21,075 nucleotides of DNA. It comes from Alistipes sp. GTDB lineage: Bacteria; Bacteroidota; Bacteroidia; Bacteroidales; Rikenellaceae. The position numbers were made by a program, and so were the translations under genes. The stretch's first letter is position 1; the number at the start of each line of letters is the position of its first letter. The notes under the pieces are model-generated. The model was not told where the DNA came from, did no database searches, and worked only from the letters and a program-made list of their open reading frames with translations. Where the stretch lies: assembly GCA_019422485.1 (NCBI GenBank), contig JAHZDG010000039.1, positions 1 to 21,075 on the forward strand, in the 5' to 3' direction. Of this stretch, positions 15,034 through 21,075 are shown in pieces.

Positions 15034-16005
15034 ATGAAAAACCTTCTTCTCACCGCATTCGGATTTCTACTGCTGACCACGGCCTGCTCTAAAGACGACC
15101 CTAAAGAGAATAATAACGATAATCAAGTGGATGAAGCCTCTCTGGTCGAACCGGAGATCAATGTCCGGATGGCCGATCCGCTCTCCCAACAGACTTTTTC
15201 CGGGGCTTTGGAGATCTATCCCTGCCGGAGTGAATCCTCCATCTATTTCGGAAACTATATCAGCGGCAAACTCAGCGTTTTCAACGGTTTCTATATGATT
15301 TTAGACGGAGACGTTTACGGATCCTACAACCGCGAGCTCCATTTGCCCATCGGAGCATACAACATGCTCTATTGGGGAACGCCCAAATACGACGAACCGA
15401 TCAATAATTCGCCTCAAATCGTCGCTCCCGGTATCAGCTCGGGCTCCGATCTTTCCAAGCTGTATTTCAGTTTGCGCAGCATCGGCAACAACCTTTACTC
15501 GCCAACCTTTGATCTGGTCTATGCCCTCCGCCCCGCATCGATCGGGAGCGAAGCCCTGCAAGCCTCTCTGTCACGCGTGACGGCCGGGTTGAAAATCATC
15601 GTCAAACAAACCGACGGCAGTGCTTTTACCTCAGAGATCAGCAGCATGAAAGTCAACATCGGCAACATTGCGGAAAAGATCAACTTCTTCACCGCCCAGG
15701 CCGAAAATATGACCAAAACCGTTCAATTCGAATTAGAGCGTTCGGAAGATGGACTCACCTATCAGAATGCCACCGTCATGCTCTTCCCTTCGGCTGAAAA
15801 TCCTCCGCTCGAATTGATCATCACCCTGCAGGACGGCACAGAATTCAAACTCAAAGAAAACCTGAACACCACCCTCTCATCCAATACCCGACTGACCTTG
15901 GACATTGGAGTGGGCACCATTTTACCCACAGGCAATCCGGGTGACTTCACCTTAGACAAATGGAATGAATCCAATGAAAGCATTAATTTCCCGCTGGTAG
16001 ATTAA
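15034..16005 (+). CDS. Fimbrillin-like surface lipoprotein (FimB/Mfa2-like, tentative)
   Basis: A 323-residue lipoprotein with a classic signal peptide ending in TTAC, lipidated Cys at 18, followed by a short acidic, Asn-rich linker (KDDPKENNNDN). The rest is predicted beta-rich. Features such as LPIGAYNMLYWGT, the ALQASLSRVTAGLKIIV stretch and a second repeat-like part (ATVMLFPS, LELIITLQDG, LTLDIGVG) resemble the two beta-sandwich domains of Bacteroidales fimbrillin and fimbrial-anchor lipoproteins. The assignment is from pattern only and could be another Bacteroidales lipoprotein family. The ATG at 15034 is chosen because it gives the signal peptide; a TTG at 15001 adds eleven unconvincing residues. 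It stands alone, with no other fimbrial genes in the window, and a strong terminator follows. Confidence 0.6.
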   Translation: MKNLLLTAFGFLLLTTACSKDDPKENNNDNQVDEASLVEPEINVRMADPLSQQTFSGALEIYPCRSESSIYFGNYISGKLSVFNGFYMILDGDVYGSYNRELHLPIGAYNMLYWGTPKYDEPINNSPQIVAPGISSGSDLSKLYFSLRSIGNNLYSPTFDLVYALRPASIGSEALQASLSRVTAGLKIIVKQTDGSAFTSEISSMKVNIGNIAEKINFFTAQAENMTKTVQFELERSEDGLTYQNATVMLFPSAENPPLELIITLQDGTEFKLKENLNTTLSSNTRLTLDIGVGTILPTGNPGDFTLDKWNESNESINFPLVD

Positions 16006-16031
16006 TCTTCTTTGCTCGTCTGATAAACATA

Positions 16032-16063
16032 AGGGTCTGGTACGCCAAAACGTACCAGACCCT
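16032..16063 (+). terminator. Intrinsic terminator after the fimbrillin-like gene
   Basis: A perfect 13-base stem (AGGGTCTGGTACG at 16032-16044 with its complement at 16051-16063) encloses the loop CCAAAA and is followed by ATTATTTA. It starts 26 bases after the stop codon. Confidence 0.9.
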
Positions 16064-16114
16064 ATTATTTACACCCTTTCCGACAATCCGAAAACGGCAG
16101 CCCACCGGCAAAAG

Positions 16115-16144
16115 AAAGAGGCCCCGAATTCACGGGGCCTCTTT
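16115..16144 (-). terminator. Intrinsic terminator after the pyruvate oxidoreductase gene
   Basis: AAAGAGGCCCCG (16115-16126) pairs perfectly with CGGGGCCTCTTT (16133-16144) around a 6-base loop. On the minus strand the stem is followed by CTTTTGCC, which suits termination of the large minus-strand gene. The plus side is also T-rich (TTTTCC), so it may work both ways. Confidence 0.85.
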
Positions 16145-16165
16145 TCCTATCGGATGCAAACCGGA

Positions 16166-19100
16166 TTATTTCTGGTCGTCTTCAGCGGCCGTATAATCCA
16201 TGGCTGCGTAGCGTTTATACATGTTGTAACGCCATTTTGCATTCGCTTCCGAAGCGTCGAACAGTTCCTGTGCTTCGGTCGGGAACGATTTCATCAATGA
16301 CGTGTAACGTACTTCTTTCTTCAGGAAGTCCTGGAACTTACTCCAGTCGGGTTCTTTCGAATCGAGTACGAAGGGGTTCTTGCCCTGTTCTGCCAACTGC
16401 GGATTGTAGTGCCACAGGTGCCAGTAACCGCAAGCCACGGCTTCTTTACCTACGGTCTGGGTGCGGGTCATACCGCCTTTGATACCGTGGTTGATACAAG
16501 GAGCGTAAGCGATCACCAGCGAAGGACCGGGATAAGCTTCGGCTTCTTTCAGTACGTTGAACAACTGGTTCTGGCTGGCACCGATCGATACCTGAGCCAC
16601 GTATACATAACCGTAGGTCATGGCGATGGCACCGAGGTCTTTCTTGCGAACCCGTTTACCGGCCGTAGCGAATTTGGCCACAGCCCCTACCGGAGTCGAT
16701 TTCGACGACTGACCACCGGTATTGGAGTATACTTCGGTATCGAGAACCAGTACGTTCACATCTTCACCCGAGGCCAATACGTGGTCCAGACCACCGAAAC
16801 CGATGTCATAAGCCCAACCGTCGCCCCCGAAGATCCATTGAGAACGTTTTACCAGGTATTGTTTCAGTTCGAGAATTTCCTTGCCTTTGGCGCAACCGCA
16901 AGCTTCCAACATCGGAACCAGTTTAGCGGCAGCAGCGGCGCTGGCAGCACTGCTCTTGCGACCTTCCAGCCATTCTTTCATAACGGCTTTGATTTCGTCC
17001 GAGCATTCAGCGCTTTCGAGGCATTCGTTCATCAACATAGCGATCCGATCGCGCATCTTTTCGCTACCCAGGTGCATACCCAGACCGAATTCGGCGTTGT
17101 CTTCGAACAGTGAGTTAGCCCAAGCCGGACCTTTGCCTTCGGCGTTGGTGCAGTAGGGAGTCGAAGGAGCCGAACCCCCGTAGATCGAGCTACAACCCGT
17201 TGCATTGGCCACCATCATACGATCGCCGAACAACTGGGTAATCGTCTTGATATAAGGCGTTTCGCCGCAACCGGCGCAGGCACCCGAGAATTCGAACAAC
17301 GGCTGAGCGAACTGGCTGTTCTTCACCATACGGGTCTTGTCTACAACGGTATCTTTGTAGCCGACTTTCTTGGTCAGGTAATCCCAGTTCGTCTGTTGTT
17401 CCAGCTGGCTTTCCAGCGGTTTCATCACCAGAGCCTTGTTCGGAGCCGGGCAGACATCAGCACAGTTGCTGCAACCCGTACAGTCGAGCACGCTCACCTG
17501 CATCCGGAACTTGTAAGCCTTGGTCGGGCCTACCCCCTGGATCGATGCGCCGTTCAAAGCAGCGGCTTCTTCGTCGGTCAACAGGAACGGACGGATAGCA
17601 GCGTGCGGGCAGACATACGAACACTGGTTACACTGGATACAGTTTTCAGACAACCATTCGGGAACGTTAACGGCAATACCGCGTTTTTCATAAGCGGTCG
17701 TACCGTTGTCCCAGGTACCGTCTTCGCGGCCCAGGAAGGCGCTTACGGGCAGGCTGTCGCCAGCCAAAGCGTTGATCGGACGAACCACTTTCTGGATGAA
17801 TTCGGGAGCATCATCGGCTACGGCAGCGGTTTCCGTTACCGTCAGGTTAGCCCATTCGGCGGGAACTTCCACTTTCACCACTTCGGCACCACCTTTTTCA
17901 ACGGCAGCGTAGTTCATATTGACGATGTCTTCCCCTTTCTTGCCGTACGATTTGTAGATGGCTTTCTTCATTTCTTCAACCGCTACATCGAACGGAATCA
18001 CGTTAGCGATCTTGAAGAAGGCACTCTGCATGATGGTGTTGGTGCGAGAACCCAAACCGAGGTCTTCGGCGATCTTCGTTGCGTTGATGATATAGAAGTT
18101 GATCTGGTTTTCAGCCAGGTATTTTTTCATGGCAACGGGCAGCGTAGCCTTGGTCGTTTCGACATCGTGTACGCTGTTCAGCAGGAAGCTACCCCCTTTC
18201 TTCAGGCCTTTGAGTACGTCGTATTTGTCCACATACGAAGGCACGTGGCAAGCTACGAAGTCAGGCGTGGTCACCAGATAAGGCGAGGTGATGGGTTTAT
18301 CCCCGAAACGCAGGTGAGAGGCGGTGTAACCACCCGATTTCTTCGAGTCATACGAGAAGTAAGCCTGGCAATATTTGTCGGTCGTACCCCCGATGATCTT
18401 GATGGAGTTTTTGTTGGCACCTACCGTACCGTCAGAACCCAACCCGTAGAATACGGCTTCGAACGTACCCGGTTTAGCCAGGCTGATTTCGGCGCCCACG
18501 GGCAGCGATTTGAAGGTAACGTCATCAACGATACCCACCGTAAACTGATTTTTGGGTTCAGCAGCGCAGAGGTTGTCGTAAACGGCCAACATCTGAGCCG
18601 GAGTGGTATCTTTCGACGACAGACCGTAGCGACCACCGATGATCAGCGGAGCATTTTCGCTGCCGTAGAAGACGTCTTTTACATCCAGGTAGAGAGGATC
18701 GCCACCGGCACCCGGTTCTTTGGTGCGGTCGAGCACGCAAACGCGTTTTACGCTGGCCGGCATAACATCCAACAGGTATTTGGCCGAGAACGGACGATAC
18801 AGGTGAACGGTGATCAAACCGAGTTTTTCACCTTTGGCAGCCAGGTAATCGATGGTTTCCTTGATGGTTTCGGTCACCGAACCCATAGCCACGATCACCT
18901 TGTCGGCATCGGCCGGACCATAATAGGTGAAGGGTTTGTATTCACGGCCGGTGATCTGGCTGATCTGTTTCATGGCTTCAGCCGCCATATCGGGAATGGC
19001 ATCGTAGAAACGGTTGGCAGCTTCACGGCTCTGGAAGTAGATATCCGGGTTCTGAGCCGTACCGCGCGTTACGGGAGCTTCGGGATTGAGGGCCCGTTTA

Positions 19101-19714
19101 CGGAAGGCGGCCAAAGCGTCTTTGTCCAGCAAAGCAGCCAGGGCTTCTTCGTCCATCAGTTCGACTTTCTGGATTTCGTGCGAAGTACGGAACCCGTCGA
19201 AGAAGTGCAGGAACGGAACCCGAGATTTAATAGCCAAGATGTGAGCCAACCCGGCCAGGTCCATCACTTCCTGAACACTGCTGGTAGCCAGCATGGCGAA
19301 ACCCGTCTGACGGGTTGCCATCACGTCCTGATGGTCCCCGAAGATCGACAGGCTCTGTGCGGCCAATGCACGAGCCGATACATGGAATACGCCCGGAAGC
19401 AATTCACCGGCGATCTTGTACATATTCGGAATCATCAGCAACAGACCCTGAGAGGCCGTAAACGTCGTGGTGAGCGCACCGCTCTGCAAAGAACCGTGAA
19501 CGGCCCCGGCAGCACCGGCTTCGGACTGCATTTCCACCACTTTAACAGTTTCACCGAAAATGTTTTTCCGGCCTTTGGCTGCCCATTCGTCCACGTATTC
19601 GGCCATGGTCGAAGAGGGGGTAATGGGGTAAATCGCAGCCACCTCGCTGAACATGTAAGCGATATGCGCCGCCGCGTAGTTACCGTCGCATGTGATAAAT
19701 TTTTTCTGTGCCAT
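16166..19714 (-). CDS. nifJ: Pyruvate:ferredoxin (flavodoxin) oxidoreductase, single-chain
   Basis: This 1182-residue homodimeric enzyme oxidises pyruvate and CoA to acetyl-CoA and CO2, passing electrons to ferredoxin or flavodoxin, and is central to anaerobic metabolism. All domains of the fused enzyme are present. Domain I has YPITPSSTMAEY (29-40). The two-cluster ferredoxin domain has CIQCNQCSYVCP, with Cys 692, 695, 698 and 702, and CTGCSNCADVCP, with Cys 745, 748, 751 and 755. The thiamine diphosphate domain follows, with CAGCGETPY, GCSSIYGG, GDGWAYDIGFGGLDH and the later APCINHG; CAGC, the GCSS Cys and the APC Cys fit the proximal cluster ligands. Length is typical. Codon use is strongly biased, as expected for a highly expressed gene, and this also leaves a long open antisense frame. 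It is transcribed alone, divergent from mtgA, with its own terminator. The gene is also called por/porA. Confidence 0.97.
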   Translation of the reverse strand: MAQKKFITCDGNYAAAHIAYMFSEVAAIYPITPSSTMAEYVDEWAAKGRKNIFGETVKVVEMQSEAGAAGAVHGSLQSGALTTTFTASQGLLLMIPNMYKIAGELLPGVFHVSARALAAQSLSIFGDHQDVMATRQTGFAMLATSSVQEVMDLAGLAHILAIKSRVPFLHFFDGFRTSHEIQKVELMDEEALAALLDKDALAAFRKRALNPEAPVTRGTAQNPDIYFQSREAANRFYDAIPDMAAEAMKQISQITGREYKPFTYYGPADADKVIVAMGSVTETIKETIDYLAAKGEKLGLITVHLYRPFSAKYLLDVMPASVKRVCVLDRTKEPGAGGDPLYLDVKDVFYGSENAPLIIGGRYGLSSKDTTPAQMLAVYDNLCAAEPKNQFTVGIVDDVTFKSLPVGAEISLAKPGTFEAVFYGLGSDGTVGANKNSIKIIGGTTDKYCQAYFSYDSKKSGGYTASHLRFGDKPITSPYLVTTPDFVACHVPSYVDKYDVLKGLKKGGSFLLNSVHDVETTKATLPVAMKKYLAENQINFYIINATKIAEDLGLGSRTNTIMQSAFFKIANVIPFDVAVEEMKKAIYKSYGKKGEDIVNMNYAAVEKGGAEVVKVEVPAEWANLTVTETAAVADDAPEFIQKVVRPINALAGDSLPVSAFLGREDGTWDNGTTAYEKRGIAVNVPEWLSENCIQCNQCSYVCPHAAIRPFLLTDEEAAALNGASIQGVGPTKAYKFRMQVSVLDCTGCSNCADVCPAPNKALVMKPLESQLEQQTNWDYLTKKVGYKDTVVDKTRMVKNSQFAQPLFEFSGACAGCGETPYIKTITQLFGDRMMVANATGCSSIYGGSAPSTPYCTNAEGKGPAWANSLFEDNAEFGLGMHLGSEKMRDRIAMLMNECLESAECSDEIKAVMKEWLEGRKSSAASAAAAAKLVPMLEACGCAKGKEILELKQYLVKRSQWIFGGDGWAYDIGFGGLDHVLASGEDVNVLVLDTEVYSNTGGQSSKSTPVGAVAKFATAGKRVRKKDLGAIAMTYGYVYVAQVSIGASQNQLFNVLKEAEAYPGPSLVIAYAPCINHGIKGGMTRTQTVGKEAVACGYWHLWHYNPQLAEQGKNPFVLDSKEPDWSKFQDFLKKEVRYTSLMKSFPTEAQELFDASEANAKWRYNMYKRYAAMDYTAAEDDQK

Positions 19715-19785
19715 TTTGAAAAAATGAGAAATTTATTGGAGTTTTCAGTAAGTTGCCTGTCAATAAGGTCAGATACGAATTTGTG

Positions 19786-19793
19786 CAAATATA
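19786..19793 (-). promoter_or_regulatory. Candidate -7 box of the pyruvate oxidoreductase promoter
   Basis: Minus-strand TATATTTG is an exact TAnnTTTG match, 71 bases before the ATG at 19714. No clear -33 TTG is found at standard spacing. The leader is AT-rich and lacks a Shine-Dalgarno sequence, as is common in Bacteroidota. Confidence 0.5.
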
Positions 19794-19859
19794 CGACTTA
19801 TTCTTGGAAACCTGTCCTCTATCCCGAGAATAAATAGGTGGATTTTCCGATTTTCCTGC

Positions 19860-19867
19860 TAATTTTG
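19860..19867 (+). promoter_or_regulatory. Candidate -7 box abutting the mtgA start codon
   Basis: TAATTTTG matches TAnnTTTG exactly and ends only 4 bases before the ATG at 19872. If active, transcription would begin at or inside the start codon. No separate -33 TTG is evident, so chance is possible. Confidence 0.35.
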
Positions 19868-19871
19868 TGCC

Positions 19872-20546
19872 ATGCGATACTTGTTTCGACTTCTGGTTTA
19901 CCTGGCCATTTTCGGATTCACCTTTTCAGTGGGCGCGGTGGTATTGTTGCGTTTTCTGCCGGTAACGGTCACCCCGCTGAAGGTTTTGCGGATGGTGGAG
20001 AACTTTCCGGACAAGGGATTTTCCATCCGTTCGAACTGGGTATCGCTCGAAGAGATCAATCCCACCATGATCCGGGCCGTGATCGCCACCGAAGACAATC
20101 ACTTCTGCACCCACCACGGGTTTGACTGGGAGGCCATCAATCGGGCCATGGAAGAGAATCGGGAAGGCGACCGCATCCGGGGCGGCAGCACCATTTCCCA
20201 ACAAACCGCCAAAAACGTTTTTTGTCTACCCCATCGAAACTGGTTCCGCAAAGGCATCGAAGCCTATTACACCGTTTTGATCGAAACCCTGTGGGGCAAA
20301 CATCGCATCATGGAGATCTATCTCAACGTGATCGAAACCGGGGAAAACATGTATGGCGTGGAAGCACCCGCCCGGCACATCTACGACAAACGGGCCTCGG
20401 AACTCAATCCCCACGAAGCGTCGATGATCGCCACCGTTTTACCCAATCCGTTGCGCATGAAACTCGAGGCCCCTTCCTCTTATATGGTACGACGTGCGAC
20501 TCGGGTTCGGTCTCTGATGACCAAACTTCCTCCCATCGAATTATAA
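19872..20546 (+). CDS. mtgA: Monofunctional peptidoglycan glycosyltransferase (GT51)
   Basis: A 224-residue inner-membrane enzyme that polymerises lipid II into glycan strands, with no transpeptidase domain. One membrane segment covers about residues 5-27. The GT51 motifs follow in order: ATEDNHFCTHHGF (72-84) with the catalytic base Glu74, GGSTISQQTAKN (104-115), RKGIE (126-130) and KHRIMEIYLN (143-152). Length is typical of MtgA. The ATG at 19872 starts the membrane segment and no better start is upstream in frame. It is divergent from the pyruvate oxidoreductase gene across a 157-base gap and has no co-transcribed partner. Confidence 0.95.
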   Translation: MRYLFRLLVYLAIFGFTFSVGAVVLLRFLPVTVTPLKVLRMVENFPDKGFSIRSNWVSLEEINPTMIRAVIATEDNHFCTHHGFDWEAINRAMEENREGDRIRGGSTISQQTAKNVFCLPHRNWFRKGIEAYYTVLIETLWGKHRIMEIYLNVIETGENMYGVEAPARHIYDKRASELNPHEASMIATVLPNPLRMKLEAPSSYMVRRATRVRSLMTKLPPIEL

Positions 20547-20653
20547 TCCGATTCTTTCGGCCTCCTCGGATACCGTAGACCGACACCCCCGCAGCCCTTT
20601 CCGGATACATCCTCATTTTTCCACCCCCGATTCCGATCGGTCCATCGGCCCTG

Positions 20654-20676
20654 CATGTTCCGCAAAGCAGAACATG
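20654..20676. repeat. Inverted repeat downstream of mtgA
   Basis: CATGTTCCGC (20654-20663) and GCAGAACATG (20667-20676) pair over ten positions with one mismatch around the loop AAA. There is no T-tract afterwards on plus, so it is a weak candidate for mtgA termination. Confidence 0.35.
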
Positions 20677-20809
20677 ACCCTCCTCGGTTTCTCCTGTCGA
20701 TCGGCAACTGCCTGGTGGCAGCGCCATCCCAGAGCATCCGATCCATGCCCCACTGGTTAATCACAACAGAAGACCAACCCTTCCACTTCGACCCACAACC
20801 CTAAAAACA

Positions 20810-20837
20810 AAGCCGACCCCTCAAAAGGAGTCGGCTT
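20810..20837 (-). terminator. Intrinsic terminator after efp
   Basis: AAGCCGAC (20810-20817) pairs with GTCGGCTT (20830-20837); after one mismatch, CCT and AGG extend the stem around a CAAA loop. On the minus strand it is followed by TGTTTTTAG. It lies 61 bases past the efp stop codon. Confidence 0.8.
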
Positions 20838-20898
20838 ACGTATTTCATCCGAACCTCACGTCTCGAGGGACAAGGCCCGGTTTCAAACCCAAAACAAA

Positions 20899-21075
20899 CT
20901 ATTTGATACGTTCGTAATATTCGCGCGTACGGGTATCGACACGAATCTTTTCGCCGGTTTGGATGAACAGAGGCACTTTGATCGTGGCACCGGTTTCTAC
21001 CGTAGCGGGTTTGAGCGAGTTGGTCGATGCCGTATCGCCTTTGACACCCGGTTCGGTGTAGGTTACTTCCATGTC
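20899..21075 (-). CDS. efp: Elongation factor P, C-terminal end only
   Basis: The last 58 codons and stop of EF-P, which binds stalled ribosomes and promotes peptide-bond formation at polyproline stretches. The recognisable C-terminal OB domain reads EPGVKGDTAS, LKPATVETGATIKVPLF and IQTGEKIRVDTRTREYYERIK (last motif core GEKIRVDTRTREYYERI). The N-terminal domain, including the tip loop that carries the modification site, lies beyond the window, so the type of modification cannot be judged. The stop codon TAG is at 20899-20901 and a terminator follows. Missing start is due to the window edge only. Confidence 0.93.
   Translation of the reverse strand, partial: DMEVTYTEPGVKGDTASTNSLKPATVETGATIKVPLFIQTGEKIRVDTRTREYYERIK

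Larger units (their letters stand above)
20547..20898. other. Intergenic region between mtgA and efp, no gene found
   Basis: These 352 bases contain no convincing coding frame: the open frames are short, lack family features and overlap on both strands. They hold an inverted repeat at 20654-20676 and the efp terminator at 20810-20837. No tRNA-like T-loop sequence was seen. Confidence 0.6.

Noticed and set aside
17396..19837. An 813-codon open frame antisense to the pyruvate oxidoreductase gene
   Set aside because: It is a shadow of strong codon bias in a highly expressed gene. It has no recognisable domain, and the true gene on the minus strand is certain.
20547..20800. Possible coding frames downstream of mtgA on both strands
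   Set aside because: They lack conserved features, membrane segments or a sensible start, and overlap each other, so I treat the region as non-coding.

Overview
This window looks like a stretch of chromosome from a Bacteroidota bacterium, most likely a saccharolytic gut-type Bacteroidales. Alistipes/Rikenellaceae would fit, but the genus cannot be fixed from sequence alone. The reasons are: a DUF3467 protein, lipoprotein glycosidases with short lipobox signal peptides, a fimbrillin-like lipoprotein, a single-chain pyruvate:ferredoxin oxidoreductase, promoter -7 boxes of the Bacteroidota form TAnnTTTG, few Shine-Dalgarno sequences, and GC slightly above 50 %.

Layout. (1) Positions 1-6669 are a carbohydrate-degradation block. 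It holds the N-terminal half of a PL8 polysaccharide lyase lipoprotein (minus), a divergent GH78 alpha-L-rhamnosidase lipoprotein (plus), a DUF3467 protein (plus), and a convergent GH127-type beta-L-arabinofuranosidase (minus). There is no SusC/SusD pair in view. (2) Positions 6717-14295 are a co-directional minus-strand run, in transcription order trkA, a GH3-family AMP-forming ligase-like protein, a GT4 glycosyltransferase, a deoxynucleoside kinase, an RsmF-type rRNA methyltransferase and ruvB. The ruvB frame contains an in-frame TGA. (3) Positions 14471-14749 encode a small Cys-rich membrane protein divergent from trkA, followed at 15034-16005 by a fimbrillin-like lipoprotein. (4) Positions 16006-16165 hold two strong hairpin terminators facing the large pyruvate:ferredoxin oxidoreductase gene (minus). 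(5) Divergent from that gene is a monofunctional peptidoglycan glycosyltransferase (plus). The window ends with the C-terminus of elongation factor P (minus) and its terminator.

How the genes fit together. The lyase, rhamnosidase and arabinofuranosidase point to an acidic plant-type or microbial polysaccharide carrying uronic acid, rhamnose and arabinofuranose. This is inferred from family membership only. The remaining genes are mainly housekeeping: K+ uptake control, nucleoside salvage, rRNA modification, Holliday-junction migration, pyruvate fermentation and cell-wall synthesis.

The most notable observation is the ruvB TGA, which would remove the winged-helix domain. I saw no CRISPR array, insertion sequence, integrase, toxin-antitoxin pair, phage-defence cluster, tRNA or rRNA. 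I do not think the window contains an obvious new multi-gene system. The less-characterised items are the Cys-rich membrane protein, the GH3-like ligase next to a GT4 enzyme, and start codons lying almost on top of -7 boxes.
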